A stretch of DNA of 10,240 nt. Source: DATAFO01 sp046728935 (lineage in GTDB: Bacteria > Actinomycetota > Thermoleophilia > Solirubrobacterales > 70-9). Where the stretch lies: NCBI GenBank assembly GCA_046728935.1, contig JBKPFS010000087.1:1-10240 (forward strand). Direction: 5' to 3'. Positions 1 to 5,929 of this stretch are shown piece after piece (position 1 is the first letter of the stretch; every line of letters begins with the position of its first letter). Position numbers and translations under genes: made by a program. A model generated the notes under the pieces. That model was not told where the DNA came from, did no database searches, and saw only the letters and a list, made by a program, of their open reading frames with translations.

Positions 1-273
1 GCCTACGTCTATTGCCGTGAGGGCAAGGCACCGAAAACGCGGCAGGCGGAGCAGACGCTGGCCCCCTCGGAGTTCGACGGCGCCGAGGCGACGTGCAAGC
101 GCTCTCAGCGAGTGGTCGCGGGTGGCTTCGACCTCGAGTCCGACTTCGAGACCACCCACGCGTTCGTGACGGCCACGCGCAAGGTCGGCAAGCGCCCCTG
201 GGAGGTCGCCGCCCTAAACGGGCCCACCACCGAGCACCCGATCACGACGTACGCGTACTGCGAGAAGAAGTAA
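1..273 (+). CDS. C-terminal fragment of a putative secreted cysteine-containing protein, function unknown
   Basis: The frame is open from the first base and ends at TAA 271-273, giving the last 90 residues of a protein whose start lies left of the window. Three cysteines are visible (residues 5, 32 and 88 of the fragment). The segment ATCKRSQRVVAGGF resembles a C-x(n)-GGF pattern I associate with uncharacterised exported proteins of GC-rich actinobacteria, in which each module begins with a cysteine and ends with a YxYC-type strand; the fragment starts with AYVYC and ends with YAYCEKK. That could mean two tandem modules, with the first cut by the window edge. No catalytic motif is visible. 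Secretion is inferred from the cysteines and the resemblance, because the N-terminus is missing. The gene is probably unrelated in function to the pdx genes, from which it is separated by about 160 bp. Confidence 0.7.
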   Translation, partial: AYVYCREGKAPKTRQAEQTLAPSEFDGAEATCKRSQRVVAGGFDLESDFETTHAFVTATRKVGKRPWEVAALNGPTTEHPITTYAYCEKK

Positions 274-301
274 CACGGCGGCCTTTACCTGCCGATTCGT
301 A

Positions 302-341
302 GTCACCGGGCAGATCTGACGTCAGAGCCGCCCGTCACCGG
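302..341. promoter_or_regulatory. Possible operator: two GTCACCGG direct repeats flanking the palindrome TCTGACGTCAGA
   Basis: GTCACCGG occurs at 302-309 and again at 334-341, 32 bp apart (about three helical turns). Between them, 315-326 is a perfect 12-bp palindrome, TCTGACGTCAGA. A partial inverted copy, CCGGTG, follows at 354-359 and could pair with CACCGG 336-341 around a 12-nt loop. The cluster lies 80-120 bp upstream of the putative pdxS -10 box, which suits a binding site for a transcription factor. MocR-family PdxR regulators are known to use repeated and inverted half-sites upstream of pdxST, but no pdxR gene is in this window, so the link is inference. Part of this region could instead be the 3' hairpin of the preceding gene. 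Confidence 0.3.
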
Positions 342-419
342 TAGTACAGGTGGCCGGTGCGTCTAAGGCCAGGGCGTGATTTCAGCCGCGCGGGACGGGG
401 CACCGCGGCGGCCGTCTCG

Positions 420-425
420 TATCCT
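420..425 (+). promoter_or_regulatory. Putative -10 box (TATCCT) of pdxS, leaderless spacing
   Basis: TATCCT ends exactly 6 nt before the pdxS ATG at 432, so a transcript starting 6-7 nt downstream of the box would begin at the start codon. No Shine-Dalgarno sequence precedes the ATG, which fits a leaderless mRNA. No clear -35 hexamer is seen at 16-18 bp upstream. The same arrangement recurs before yebC and the gene at 7032. Confidence 0.45.
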
Positions 426-431
426 GCGGAT

Positions 432-1319
432 ATGGCCGAGAGAGCCACATTCCGCGTCAAGCGCGGCCTCGCTGAGATGCTCAAGGGCGGGGTGATCATG
501 GACGTGACCACCGCCGAGCAGGCGCGGATCGCCGAGGACTCGGGCGCCGTCGCGGTGATGGCGCTTGAGCGCGTGCCGGCCGACATCAGAGCGGCGGGCG
601 GGGTGGCGCGGATGGCGAACCCCGGCGTGATCAATCAGATCCAGGAGGCGGTGACGATCCCCGTGATGGCGAAGGCCCGCATTGGGCACTTCGCCGAGGC
701 CCAGGTTCTCCAGGCGCTCGAGGTCGACTACATCGACGAATCCGAGGTGCTGACGCCGGCCGACGAGGCGAACCACATCGACAAGCACGCGTTCGAGACC
801 CCCTTCGTCTGCGGAGCGACCAACCTCGGCGAGGCCCTTCGCCGCATCGCGGAGGGGGCGGCGATGATCCGCTCCAAGGGGGAGGCTGGGACCGGCAACA
901 TCGTCGAGGCAGTTCGCCACCTGCGCGAGATCGTGGGCGCGATCAAGCGGCTCGGCGTGCTCCGCCCCGAGGAGCTCCCCGGCGCGGCGAAGGAGCTTCG
1001 CGCCCCGGTCGAGATCGTCGAGGAGGTCGCCCGCACGGGTTGGCTGCAGGTGCCGCTGTTTTGCGCCGGCGGCATCGCGACGCCCGCCGACGCGGCGCTG
1101 GTGATGCAGCTGGGCGCGGAGGGCAACTTTGTCGGCTCCGGAATCTTCAAGTCCGAGGACCCCGAGCGCCGCGCCCTGGCGATCGTCGAGGCGACGACCC
1201 ACTTCAACGATCCCGAGCGGGTGGCGGCGGCGTCGATGGAGCTCGGCGAGCCGATGCGAGGCGACGACATCGCCCAGCTCGCCGCGGAGGGGGAGCTGCT
1301 CCAGCAGCGCGGCAGCTGA
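432..1319 (+). CDS. pdxS: Pyridoxal 5'-phosphate synthase lyase subunit PdxS
   Basis: PdxS (Pdx1) makes pyridoxal 5'-phosphate from ribose 5-phosphate, glyceraldehyde 3-phosphate and ammonia in the DXP-independent vitamin B6 pathway; the ammonia comes from PdxT. The protein is 295 residues, the usual family length, and is a (beta/alpha)8 barrel. Key residues sit at family positions: Asp24 in GGVIMDVTT, Lys81 in MAKARIGHF (the lysine that binds the sugar phosphate) and Lys149 in MIRSKGEAGTGN (the second catalytic lysine). The glycine-rich phosphate-binding segments FCAGGIATPADA and NFVGSGIFKSEDP are also intact. ATG 432 gives the standard N-terminus; a longer frame from 357 adds a non-conserved leader. 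pdxT follows in the same direction. No SD is seen, but a -10-like box lies 6 nt upstream of the ATG. Identity is very secure. Confidence 0.98.
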   Translation: MAERATFRVKRGLAEMLKGGVIMDVTTAEQARIAEDSGAVAVMALERVPADIRAAGGVARMANPGVINQIQEAVTIPVMAKARIGHFAEAQVLQALEVDYIDESEVLTPADEANHIDKHAFETPFVCGATNLGEALRRIAEGAAMIRSKGEAGTGNIVEAVRHLREIVGAIKRLGVLRPEELPGAAKELRAPVEIVEEVARTGWLQVPLFCAGGIATPADAALVMQLGAEGNFVGSGIFKSEDPERRALAIVEATTHFNDPERVAAASMELGEPMRGDDIAQLAAEGELLQQRGS

Positions 1320-1350
1320 CGTGTCGGCAGCTGAAGAGCTCGTGCCGCCC

Positions 1351-1358
1351 GGGGGGAG
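1351..1358 (+). promoter_or_regulatory. Ribosome binding site supporting the TTG start of pdxT
   Basis: GGGGGGAG ends 10 nt before TTG 1369. It is the only SD-like run near the candidate pdxT starts: GTG 1360 lies too close to it and GTG 1321 lies upstream of it. It therefore favours TTG 1369, which also gives the canonical N-terminus. Confidence 0.45.
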
Positions 1359-1368
1359 CGTGGCCGGG

Positions 1369-1974
1369 TTGCGGGTGGGCATCCTGGCAAGTCAGGGGGA
1401 TTTTGCCGCGCACCGCGCCGCGCTCGAGGCGCTGGGCGCCGACGCGGTCGAGGTGCGCACCCCCGAGCACCTCGAGCGGGTCGACGCCCTGGTGATCCCC
1501 GGCGGGGAGTCGACCACGATTACCAAGGCGATCGAGCGCGATGGGCTCGAGCCCGCGATCCGGGCGCACCACGATGCCGGTCGGCCGATCCTCGGTACCT
1601 GCGCCGGGATGATCGTCTGCGACCGTGAGCATCTCGGCCTCCTCGACGCGACCGCACGCCGAAACGCCTTCGGGCGCCAGATCGCGAGCTTCGAGACGGA
1701 CCTCGAGGTAGAGGGGCTCGGGCCCGAGCCGCTGCGGGCGGTGTTCATCCGCGCGCCGTGGATCGACAGCCACGGGCCGGGCGTGGAGGTCCTGGCGGCG
1801 GTAGACGGTCATCCGGTGGCCGTTCGCGAGCATCGCGTGTTGGCCGTTGCATTTCACCCCGAGTTGACAGAGGATCTGCGAATTCACGCGCTGTTGATGG
1901 CCATGGCAACGAGCCCGGACGAACCGGCCACCCGGTCGAGGCGCGGGTCTCGGGCCGAGGGAGGGACGGAATGA
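1369..1974 (+). CDS. pdxT: Pyridoxal 5'-phosphate synthase glutaminase subunit PdxT
   Basis: PdxT is the class I glutamine amidotransferase of PLP synthase: it hydrolyses glutamine and channels ammonia to PdxS. The chain begins RVGILASQGDF, the family N-terminus, and carries the glutamine-binding GGES (about residues 45-48), the nucleophile Cys78 in GTCAGM, and the His163/Glu165 pair in FHPEL, so the Cys-His-Glu triad is complete. The start is uncertain. TTG 1369 has an upstream GGGGGGAG, begins at the conserved strand and puts the cysteine near its usual position. GTG 1321, one base after the pdxS stop, would add 16 unconserved residues and imply tight coupling; GTG 1360 is also in frame. 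The roughly 20-residue tail after the last conserved helix is polar and unconserved. The TGA overlaps the ATG of the next gene. The function call is secure; the start is not. Confidence 0.95.
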   Translation: MRVGILASQGDFAAHRAALEALGADAVEVRTPEHLERVDALVIPGGESTTITKAIERDGLEPAIRAHHDAGRPILGTCAGMIVCDREHLGLLDATARRNAFGRQIASFETDLEVEGLGPEPLRAVFIRAPWIDSHGPGVEVLAAVDGHPVAVREHRVLAVAFHPELTEDLRIHALLMAMATSPDEPATRSRRGSRAEGGTE

Positions 1975-3074
1975 GAGACGAGAGGGTCGCGAATCTGGCC
2001 CGGATCCTTGTCGGGTACTCGACCCGGGTGGGGGAGGGAGAGACATGCCTGATCGAAGGGCCGTCGGCGGGGGAGCCCCTGATCGCGGCGGTGTACGAGG
2101 AGGTCCTCCGCGCGGGCGGGAACCCGGTGGTGTCCATGTCGTTCGAGGGCCAGCCGGCGACCTACTTCCGCGGCGCCTCCGACAGCCAGCTCGAGTGGAT
2201 CTCGCCGCTGTCGACCTGGGCGGCGAAGGAGGCCGACTGCAGGATCGCGATCGGCGCCGACACCAACACCCGTCAGCTCTCGGGGGTCCCGCCGGAGCGC
2301 CAGAGCCGCCGGCAGGCCGCGACGCGCGGCTTGATGAAGACCACGATGGAGCGAGCGGCCAAGGGCGAGCACCGCTGGGTCTACACCCTCTATCCGACCA
2401 ACGCCTACGCCGCCGACGCCGAGATGAGCCTCGCCGATTTCGAGGACTTCTACTTTCGCGCCTGCCTGGCCGACGACGGCGATCCGCTCGGCGCGTGGAG
2501 GCGCGCCTCCGAGGAGTGCCACCGCCTCGCCGATTGGGTCCAGGACCACGAGGAGGTCCACGTGACCGCTCCGGGCACCGACCTGCGCCTCGGGATCGCC
2601 GGCCGCAAGTTCATCGCCGCCGACGGCGAGCACAACATGCCCGACGGCGAGTTCTTCACCGGCCCGATCGAGGACTCCGCCGAGGGCGAGGTGAGCTTCC
2701 ACCTGCCGGCGGTGATCGCGGGCCGAGAGGTCGCCGGGGTGAGGCTCCGCTTCGAGGCCGGCAAGGTGGTGGACGCCGCGGCCGAGCGCGGGGAGGAGTT
2801 CCTGATCGACATGCTCGACACCGACGAGGGCGCGCGCCGGCTGGGCGAGCTCGGCATCGGCACCAACTACGGGATCGACCGTGGCACCCGCGACGTCCTG
2901 CTCGACGAGAAGATCGGAGGCACCGTCCACCTCGCGGTGGGCGCGAGCTACCCCGAGACGGGCGGCGTGAACGAGAGCGCCGTGCACACCGATCTGGTCT
3001 GCGACCTGCGACGAGGCGGGCGCCTCGAGGTCGACGGGGAGCTCCTCCAGGAGGACGGCCGCTTCGCCGTTTAG
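1971..3074 (+). CDS. M29-family metallo-aminopeptidase (AmpS/PepS type)
   Basis: This 367-residue protein matches family M29, cytosolic two-metal exopeptidases that remove N-terminal residues from peptides. The metal-site residues are recognisable: Glu227 in MPDGEFFTGP, Glu293 in RLGELGIGTN, His320 and Tyr327 in HLAVGASYPETGG, and His339/Asp341 in SAVHTDLV. The N-terminal half shows the expected GEGETCLIEG and RAGGNPV segments. No signal peptide is present. ATG 1971 overlaps the pdxT stop (ATGA) and is preceded by the purine-rich GAGGGACGGA; a longer frame from 1758 only reads through pdxT in another phase. The overlap implies co-transcription and translational coupling with the PLP synthase genes. 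M29 enzymes do not use PLP, so the operon link has no obvious mechanism; peptide recycling as a glutamine source for PdxT is speculation. Substrate specificity cannot be read from the sequence. Confidence 0.92.
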   Translation: MRDERVANLARILVGYSTRVGEGETCLIEGPSAGEPLIAAVYEEVLRAGGNPVVSMSFEGQPATYFRGASDSQLEWISPLSTWAAKEADCRIAIGADTNTRQLSGVPPERQSRRQAATRGLMKTTMERAAKGEHRWVYTLYPTNAYAADAEMSLADFEDFYFRACLADDGDPLGAWRRASEECHRLADWVQDHEEVHVTAPGTDLRLGIAGRKFIAADGEHNMPDGEFFTGPIEDSAEGEVSFHLPAVIAGREVAGVRLRFEAGKVVDAAAERGEEFLIDMLDTDEGARRLGELGIGTNYGIDRGTRDVLLDEKIGGTVHLAVGASYPETGGVNESAVHTDLVCDLRRGGRLEVDGELLQEDGRFAV

Positions 3075-3093
3075 CCGTCCTGTAGGGGGACGG
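3075..3093 (+). terminator. Weak hairpin immediately after the aminopeptidase stop
   Basis: CCGTCC (3075-3080) pairs with GGACGG (3088-3093) around a 7-nt loop, starting directly after TAG 3072-3074. No T-run follows, so it may be a weak terminator, an mRNA 3' stabiliser or chance in GC-rich DNA. Confidence 0.3.
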
Positions 3094-3116
3094 AGGAGCG
3101 CAACTTTGGCCCGGGC

Positions 3117-3134
3117 CGGTTGTTCTCACAACCG
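3117..3134 (+). terminator. Perfect 7-bp hairpin with TCTC loop downstream of the pdx operon
   Basis: CGGTTGT (3117-3123), loop TCTC, ACAACCG (3128-3134) form a perfect hairpin in the 236-bp spacer between the aminopeptidase and the P-domain gene. It is less GC-rich than its surroundings, and there is no T-tract after it. It could end the pdx operon with factor help, or serve as a dyad operator for the gene at 3311. The rest of the spacer holds a 14-bp self-complementary run, CCGGCCGCGGCCGG at 3231-3244, and no believable gene or clear promoter. Confidence 0.4.
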
Positions 3135-3310
3135 ACGCGCGTCGAGCGCTCCGACGCCTTGACGCCAGGGCCGACGAGGCGGCGTCACCTGCACGGGATG
3201 CCGAAGCCGTGCCGCGGCTGGACAGGGGGTCCGGCCGCGGCCGGCAGTTTCGGACATACTCCCGGACGCCGTGACACCGGGGTCCGGCGACCTACGTCGA
3301 AGGGAGACCG

Positions 3311-3868
3311 ATGAAGGAGACACGACGCGTTGCGGCGGCGCTCGCGCTCGCAGGGACACTCTCGCTCGCCTACGGCGCGCTCGCGCTCGGCGCGACCAAG
3401 ACGAAGACGTTCAACACCGGGACGATCGCAGCGCCGATCGCCGACCAGGACGTCCTCGTGCAGACGATCAAAGTTCGCAAGAAGGGAAAGCTCAAGGACG
3501 CGAATGTCGACGTCCGCGCCGATCACCCCGTGGTCGAGGACCTGAGCCTCCTCTTGCTGTCGCCTCGGGGCAAGCTCGTGACGCTGATGACCAATCCCGT
3601 GGACGTCCCCGATCCGGACCTCGGTTCGGGGTCAACCAGCTGCTCGGGCTCGTTCCTGACCTTCGACGATCAGGCGAGCGAGGCGGTTGAGACCGCGGAC
3701 TCGCCTCTCGACGGGAGCTTCCGCCCGGACGAGCCGCTCTCGACGCTCGGTCGCAAGAGCATCAAGGGCAAGTGGCGGCTGCTTGTCGTCGATGGCGACG
3801 GCTCCGATGAGGGCACCCTCTACTGCGCTCAACTCGAGCTCAAGTACAAGGCCATGAAGCGCCGTTAG
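3311..3868 (+). CDS. Secreted stand-alone P/Homo B domain protein
   Basis: The product is 185 residues. Residues 1-28 form a signal peptide: a KETRR n-region, a hydrophobic Ala/Leu core and a likely cleavage near ALGA before TKTKTF. The remainder matches the P/Homo B domain (the beta-sandwich normally C-terminal to subtilisin-like proprotein convertases): LVQTIKVRKKGKLKDANV, then DHPVVEDLSLLLLSP, FDDQASEA, SPLDGSFRPDEPLS, KGKWRLLVVDGDGSDEGTL and the final strand YCAQLELKY. Cys111 and Cys172 could form a disulfide outside the cell. No protease domain is attached or adjacent, so the domain stands alone; a role in carbohydrate, surface or protein binding is possible but unproven. The start is set by AGGGAG, 6 nt before ATG 3311. 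It appears monocistronic: it is followed by a strong hairpin and lies inside an otherwise conserved housekeeping block, which marks it as a lineage-specific insertion. Confidence 0.85.
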   Translation: MKETRRVAAALALAGTLSLAYGALALGATKTKTFNTGTIAAPIADQDVLVQTIKVRKKGKLKDANVDVRADHPVVEDLSLLLLSPRGKLVTLMTNPVDVPDPDLGSGSTSCSGSFLTFDDQASEAVETADSPLDGSFRPDEPLSTLGRKSIKGKWRLLVVDGDGSDEGTLYCAQLELKYKAMKRR

Positions 3869-3884
3869 GCGACCGTTCTGGGAT

Positions 3885-3914
3885 CCGAGGGCCCGGCCAC
3901 GGCCGGGCCCTCGG
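3885..3914 (+). terminator. Strong GC hairpin terminator after the P-domain gene
   Basis: CCGAGGGCCCGGCC (3885-3898) and its exact reverse complement (3901-3914) are separated by only AC, so the real fold is a 13-bp stem with a CACG loop. It starts 17 nt after the stop of the P-domain gene. No T-run follows, as is common for actinobacterial terminators. It lies just upstream of the putative yebC -10 box and should insulate the two units. Confidence 0.7.
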
Positions 3915-3932
3915 CGTACGTGGGGGCGCTCG

Positions 3933-3938
3933 TAAGAT
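3933..3938 (+). promoter_or_regulatory. Putative -10 box (TAAGAT) of yebC, leaderless spacing
   Basis: TAAGAT ends 6 nt before the yebC ATG at 3945, so the transcript would start at or next to the start codon. There is no Shine-Dalgarno sequence between box and ATG. A -35 at the usual distance would fall at the end of the hairpin 3885-3914 and has no consensus, so the -10 element would have to carry most of the recognition. Confidence 0.5.
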
Positions 3939-3944
3939 CAGCCC

Positions 3945-4697
3945 ATGTCCGGACACTCCAAGTGGGCCTCGATCAAGCACAAGAAGGCCGCCACCGACGC
4001 CAAGCGTGGGCAGCTGTTCACGAAGCTCGCGCGAGCGATCACGGTCGCGGCGCGAGAGGGCGGGGGAGACCCCGACGCCAACTACACGCTCGCGGCCGCC
4101 ATCGAGAAGGCCCGCAGCTACTCGATGCCGAAGGACAACATCCAGCGAGCCATAGATCGCGGCACCGGAGGAGGCGACGCGGGCGAGGCGATCGAGCGCG
4201 TCGTCTACGAGGGCTACGGGCCGGGTGGCGCCGCGATCCTGGTCGAGGTGCTGACCGACAACCGCAACCGCACCAGCGCGGAGATCCGCCACGCCTTCGA
4301 CAAGCACGGGGGCAGCCTCGGCGAGCCGGGCTCGGTCGCCTGGCAGTTCGAGAAGAAGGGAGTGGTGGTGGTCGACGGGGACCGCTACGGAGATGAGGAC
4401 CTGCTGGCCGCGATCGACGCCGGCGCCGACGATGTCGTCGAGGACGGCGACCTGCTCAAGGTCACCTCGGGCCCATCGAGCTTGGCCGCGGTCCGCGAGG
4501 CGCTCGAGGCGGCGGGCGTCGAGGTGCAGTCGGCGGAGCTCGCGATGGAGCCCAAGGCGGTGGTCGAGGTCGCGGAGGAGGCGGAGGCGCGCAGCCTGAT
4601 GCGGCTGATGGAGGCGCTCGACGACCACGACGACGTCGAGGCCGTCCACGCCAACTTCGACATCCCCGCCGCGCTGCTCGAGCAGGCGGCCGCCTGA
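3945..4697 (+). CDS. yebC: YebC/TACO1 family protein
   Basis: The 250-residue protein has the family hallmarks: an N-terminus MSGHSKWASIKHKKAATDAK followed by LFTKLARAI, then MPKDNIQRAIDRGTG, YEGYGPGGAAILVEVLTDN, NRT..EIR and GSVAWQFEKKG, in order and at normal length. YebC proteins were long annotated as transcriptional regulators, some acting on ruvC or quorum-sensing promoters. More recent work on bacterial YebC and mitochondrial TACO1 points to a translation factor that helps ribosomes through proline-rich stretches. The sequence alone does not decide between these. It acts in the cytoplasm; no signal peptide or membrane segment is present. Its position upstream of ruvCAB is conserved across many bacteria. 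A hairpin terminator before ruvC suggests that the two are at least partly separate transcription units. Start choice is secure because MSGHSKW is the canonical beginning. Confidence 0.97.
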   Translation: MSGHSKWASIKHKKAATDAKRGQLFTKLARAITVAAREGGGDPDANYTLAAAIEKARSYSMPKDNIQRAIDRGTGGGDAGEAIERVVYEGYGPGGAAILVEVLTDNRNRTSAEIRHAFDKHGGSLGEPGSVAWQFEKKGVVVVDGDRYGDEDLLAAIDAGADDVVEDGDLLKVTSGPSSLAAVREALEAAGVEVQSAELAMEPKAVVEVAEEAEARSLMRLMEALDDHDDVEAVHANFDIPAALLEQAAA

Positions 4698-4738
4698 TCA
4701 CGAAGCGCCGCTGACCGCAGCGAGCAAGCATCGGCGGG

Positions 4739-4767
4739 GGCCGGGCGCACGCCCGGCCTTCTTGGTT
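4739..4767 (+). terminator. Intrinsic-type terminator between yebC and ruvC
   Basis: GGCCGGGCG (4739-4747) pairs perfectly with CGCCCGGCC (4750-4758) across CA, realistically an 8-bp stem with a 4-nt loop, followed by the T-rich TTCTTGGTT. It starts about 40 nt after the yebC stop. It is the only hairpin in the window with something like a U-tract. The rest of the 120-bp spacer shows no clear promoter for ruvC. Confidence 0.7.
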
Positions 4768-4817
4768 CCCAAGGGCGGACGTCCCGAAAGAGGCATCCGG
4801 GTGCGGGGCGAGAATCA

Positions 4818-5345
4818 ATGCGCATGATCGTGGTCATGGGCATCGACCCGGGCGTGGCGAGCACGGGCTTTGGCGTCGTGCGCGTGGCGGGCGGCAGCAT
4901 GAGCGCCATCGACGGCGGCGTGATCTCCTCGCCGGCGGACGAGCCTGCCGAGGACCGCCTCGCCCGCATCCACCGTGAGCTCGACAAGCTGATCTCATGG
5001 CACGACCCGGTCGCGGTCGCCCTCGAGGAGCTCTACTTCGGCAAGAACGTCCGCTCTGCGATCGCCGTCGGCCAGGCGCGTGGAGTCGCGATGGTGGCGG
5101 CGGCGCAGCGGGACGTGCGCTGCTTCGACTACACGCCGCAGGCGGTGAAGATGGCGGTCTGCGGTACCGGGGCCGCCGCCAAGGAGCAGGTGCAGCAGAT
5201 GGTCGGCGCGCTGCTCGGCCTCCCGCGCCCGCCGGAGTCCGATCACACCGCCGACGCGCTGGCGGTCGCCATCTGCCACGCGAGCCACTCCCGACCCTCC
5301 AATGCGTTCCAAAACCTGAGCCGCCCGGAGGTCGGCGTCGGGTGA
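4818..5345 (+). CDS. ruvC: Crossover junction endodeoxyribonuclease RuvC
   Basis: RuvC cuts Holliday junctions symmetrically to finish recombinational repair, working with RuvAB. The 175-residue protein has the RNase H-like fold signature: Asp10 in MGIDPGVASTGFGVV, Glu70 in ALEELYFGKNVRSAIAVGQA, and the C-terminal SDHTADALAVAICH. In that last motif the acidic/histidine pair is His143 and Asp146, as in the Thermus thermophilus enzyme, rather than the Asp/Asp pair of E. coli; the neighbouring Asp142 is also present. The start at ATG 4818 is preceded by GGGGCGAG; in-frame ATGs at 4824 and 4836 are alternatives, and the last would begin directly at MGIDPG. Its TGA overlaps the ruvA GTG, indicating translational coupling. 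It is the first gene of the ruvCAB operon. Function is secure; the exact start is less so. Confidence 0.96.
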   Translation: MRMIVVMGIDPGVASTGFGVVRVAGGSMSAIDGGVISSPADEPAEDRLARIHRELDKLISWHDPVAVALEELYFGKNVRSAIAVGQARGVAMVAAAQRDVRCFDYTPQAVKMAVCGTGAAAKEQVQQMVGALLGLPRPPESDHTADALAVAICHASHSRPSNAFQNLSRPEVGVG

Positions 5346-5929
5346 TCGCCTCGGTCCGGGGAGAGGTGCTGATGCGCCGGCCCGACCACGTCGTGGTCGA
5401 GGCCGCGGGCGTCGGCTACCGCCTCACGGTGTCCGCGGAGACCCTGAAGGCCGTGCCCGCGCGCGGAAAGCAGGCGACCCTCCACGCGCACCTCGTCTCC
5501 CGCGACGACGGCATCCAGCTCTACGGCTTTGCGAGCGAGGAGGAGCGCGACCTCTTCCTTCACCTCACCTCGGTCTCGGGCGTGGGTCCGAAAGTGGCGA
5601 TCGCGATCCTCTCCGGCGGGACGCCGCGCGAGCTGCTCGGCGCGATCGGCGCCGGGGACGCGAAGCGGTTCCAGGCGGTTCCCGGGATCGGCAAGCGAAC
5701 CGCCGAGCGCGTGATCGTGGAGCTGCGGGAGAAGGTGGCCGGGGAGCTCGAGGAGGGCTTCACGGCGGAGGACGTCGCTGAAGGCGATCCGCGAAGCCTC
5801 GCTCGGGAGGGCCTCATGCACCTCGGCTACACGCTGACCCAGGCCGAGAAGCTGCTCGCGGGAGCCGAGGGCGAATCCGCGGAGGAGCTGATCGGCGCGG
5901 CGCTTCGCGGCACGAAGGAGGGCGCATGA
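5342..5929 (+). CDS. ruvA: Holliday junction branch migration complex subunit RuvA
   Basis: RuvA is the tetrameric junction-binding protein that holds the four DNA arms and loads RuvB rings. The 195-residue chain has the three expected parts: an OB-fold N-domain (MIASVRGEVL through about residue 62), a central domain with two helix-hairpin-helix motifs (VSGVGPKVA at 78-86 and VPGIGKRTAERV at 113-124), a Glu-rich flexible linker near 134-148, and the small C-terminal RuvB-contact domain (149-193). The start is GTG 5342, overlapping the ruvC stop as GTGA and giving the canonical opening IASVRG; the frame continues upstream through ruvC without a stop, but that extension is a shadow. The stop overlaps ruvB by ATGA. 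Both 4-nt overlaps suggest that the three proteins are made by coupled translation from one mRNA. Confidence 0.97.
   Translation: MIASVRGEVLMRRPDHVVVEAAGVGYRLTVSAETLKAVPARGKQATLHAHLVSRDDGIQLYGFASEEERDLFLHLTSVSGVGPKVAIAILSGGTPRELLGAIGAGDAKRFQAVPGIGKRTAERVIVELREKVAGELEEGFTAEDVAEGDPRSLAREGLMHLGYTLTQAEKLLAGAEGESAEELIGAALRGTKEGA

Noticed and set aside
363..1382. 339-residue minus-strand frame over pdxS
   Set aside because: It is antisense to a fully conserved pdxS, has low-complexity composition and no family resemblance.
1758..1970. Upstream extension of the aminopeptidase frame
   Set aside because: It overlaps the conserved C-terminal half of pdxT, including the His-Glu region, in another phase; ATG 1971 has an SD run and an ATGA overlap.
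2045..3085. 346-residue plus-strand frame overlapping the aminopeptidase
   Set aside because: It is extremely Arg/Gly-rich and in an alternative phase of the M29 gene, whose frame carries all metal ligands.
3159..3164. TTGACG as a -35 element for the P-domain gene
   Set aside because: No -10-like hexamer lies 16-18 bp downstream, and it is about 150 bp from the start codon.
3120..3314. Small 64-residue frame in the intergenic spacer
   Set aside because: It has no SD, no conserved composition and spans two dyad elements; the opposite strand is open as well, as is usual in GC-rich spacers.
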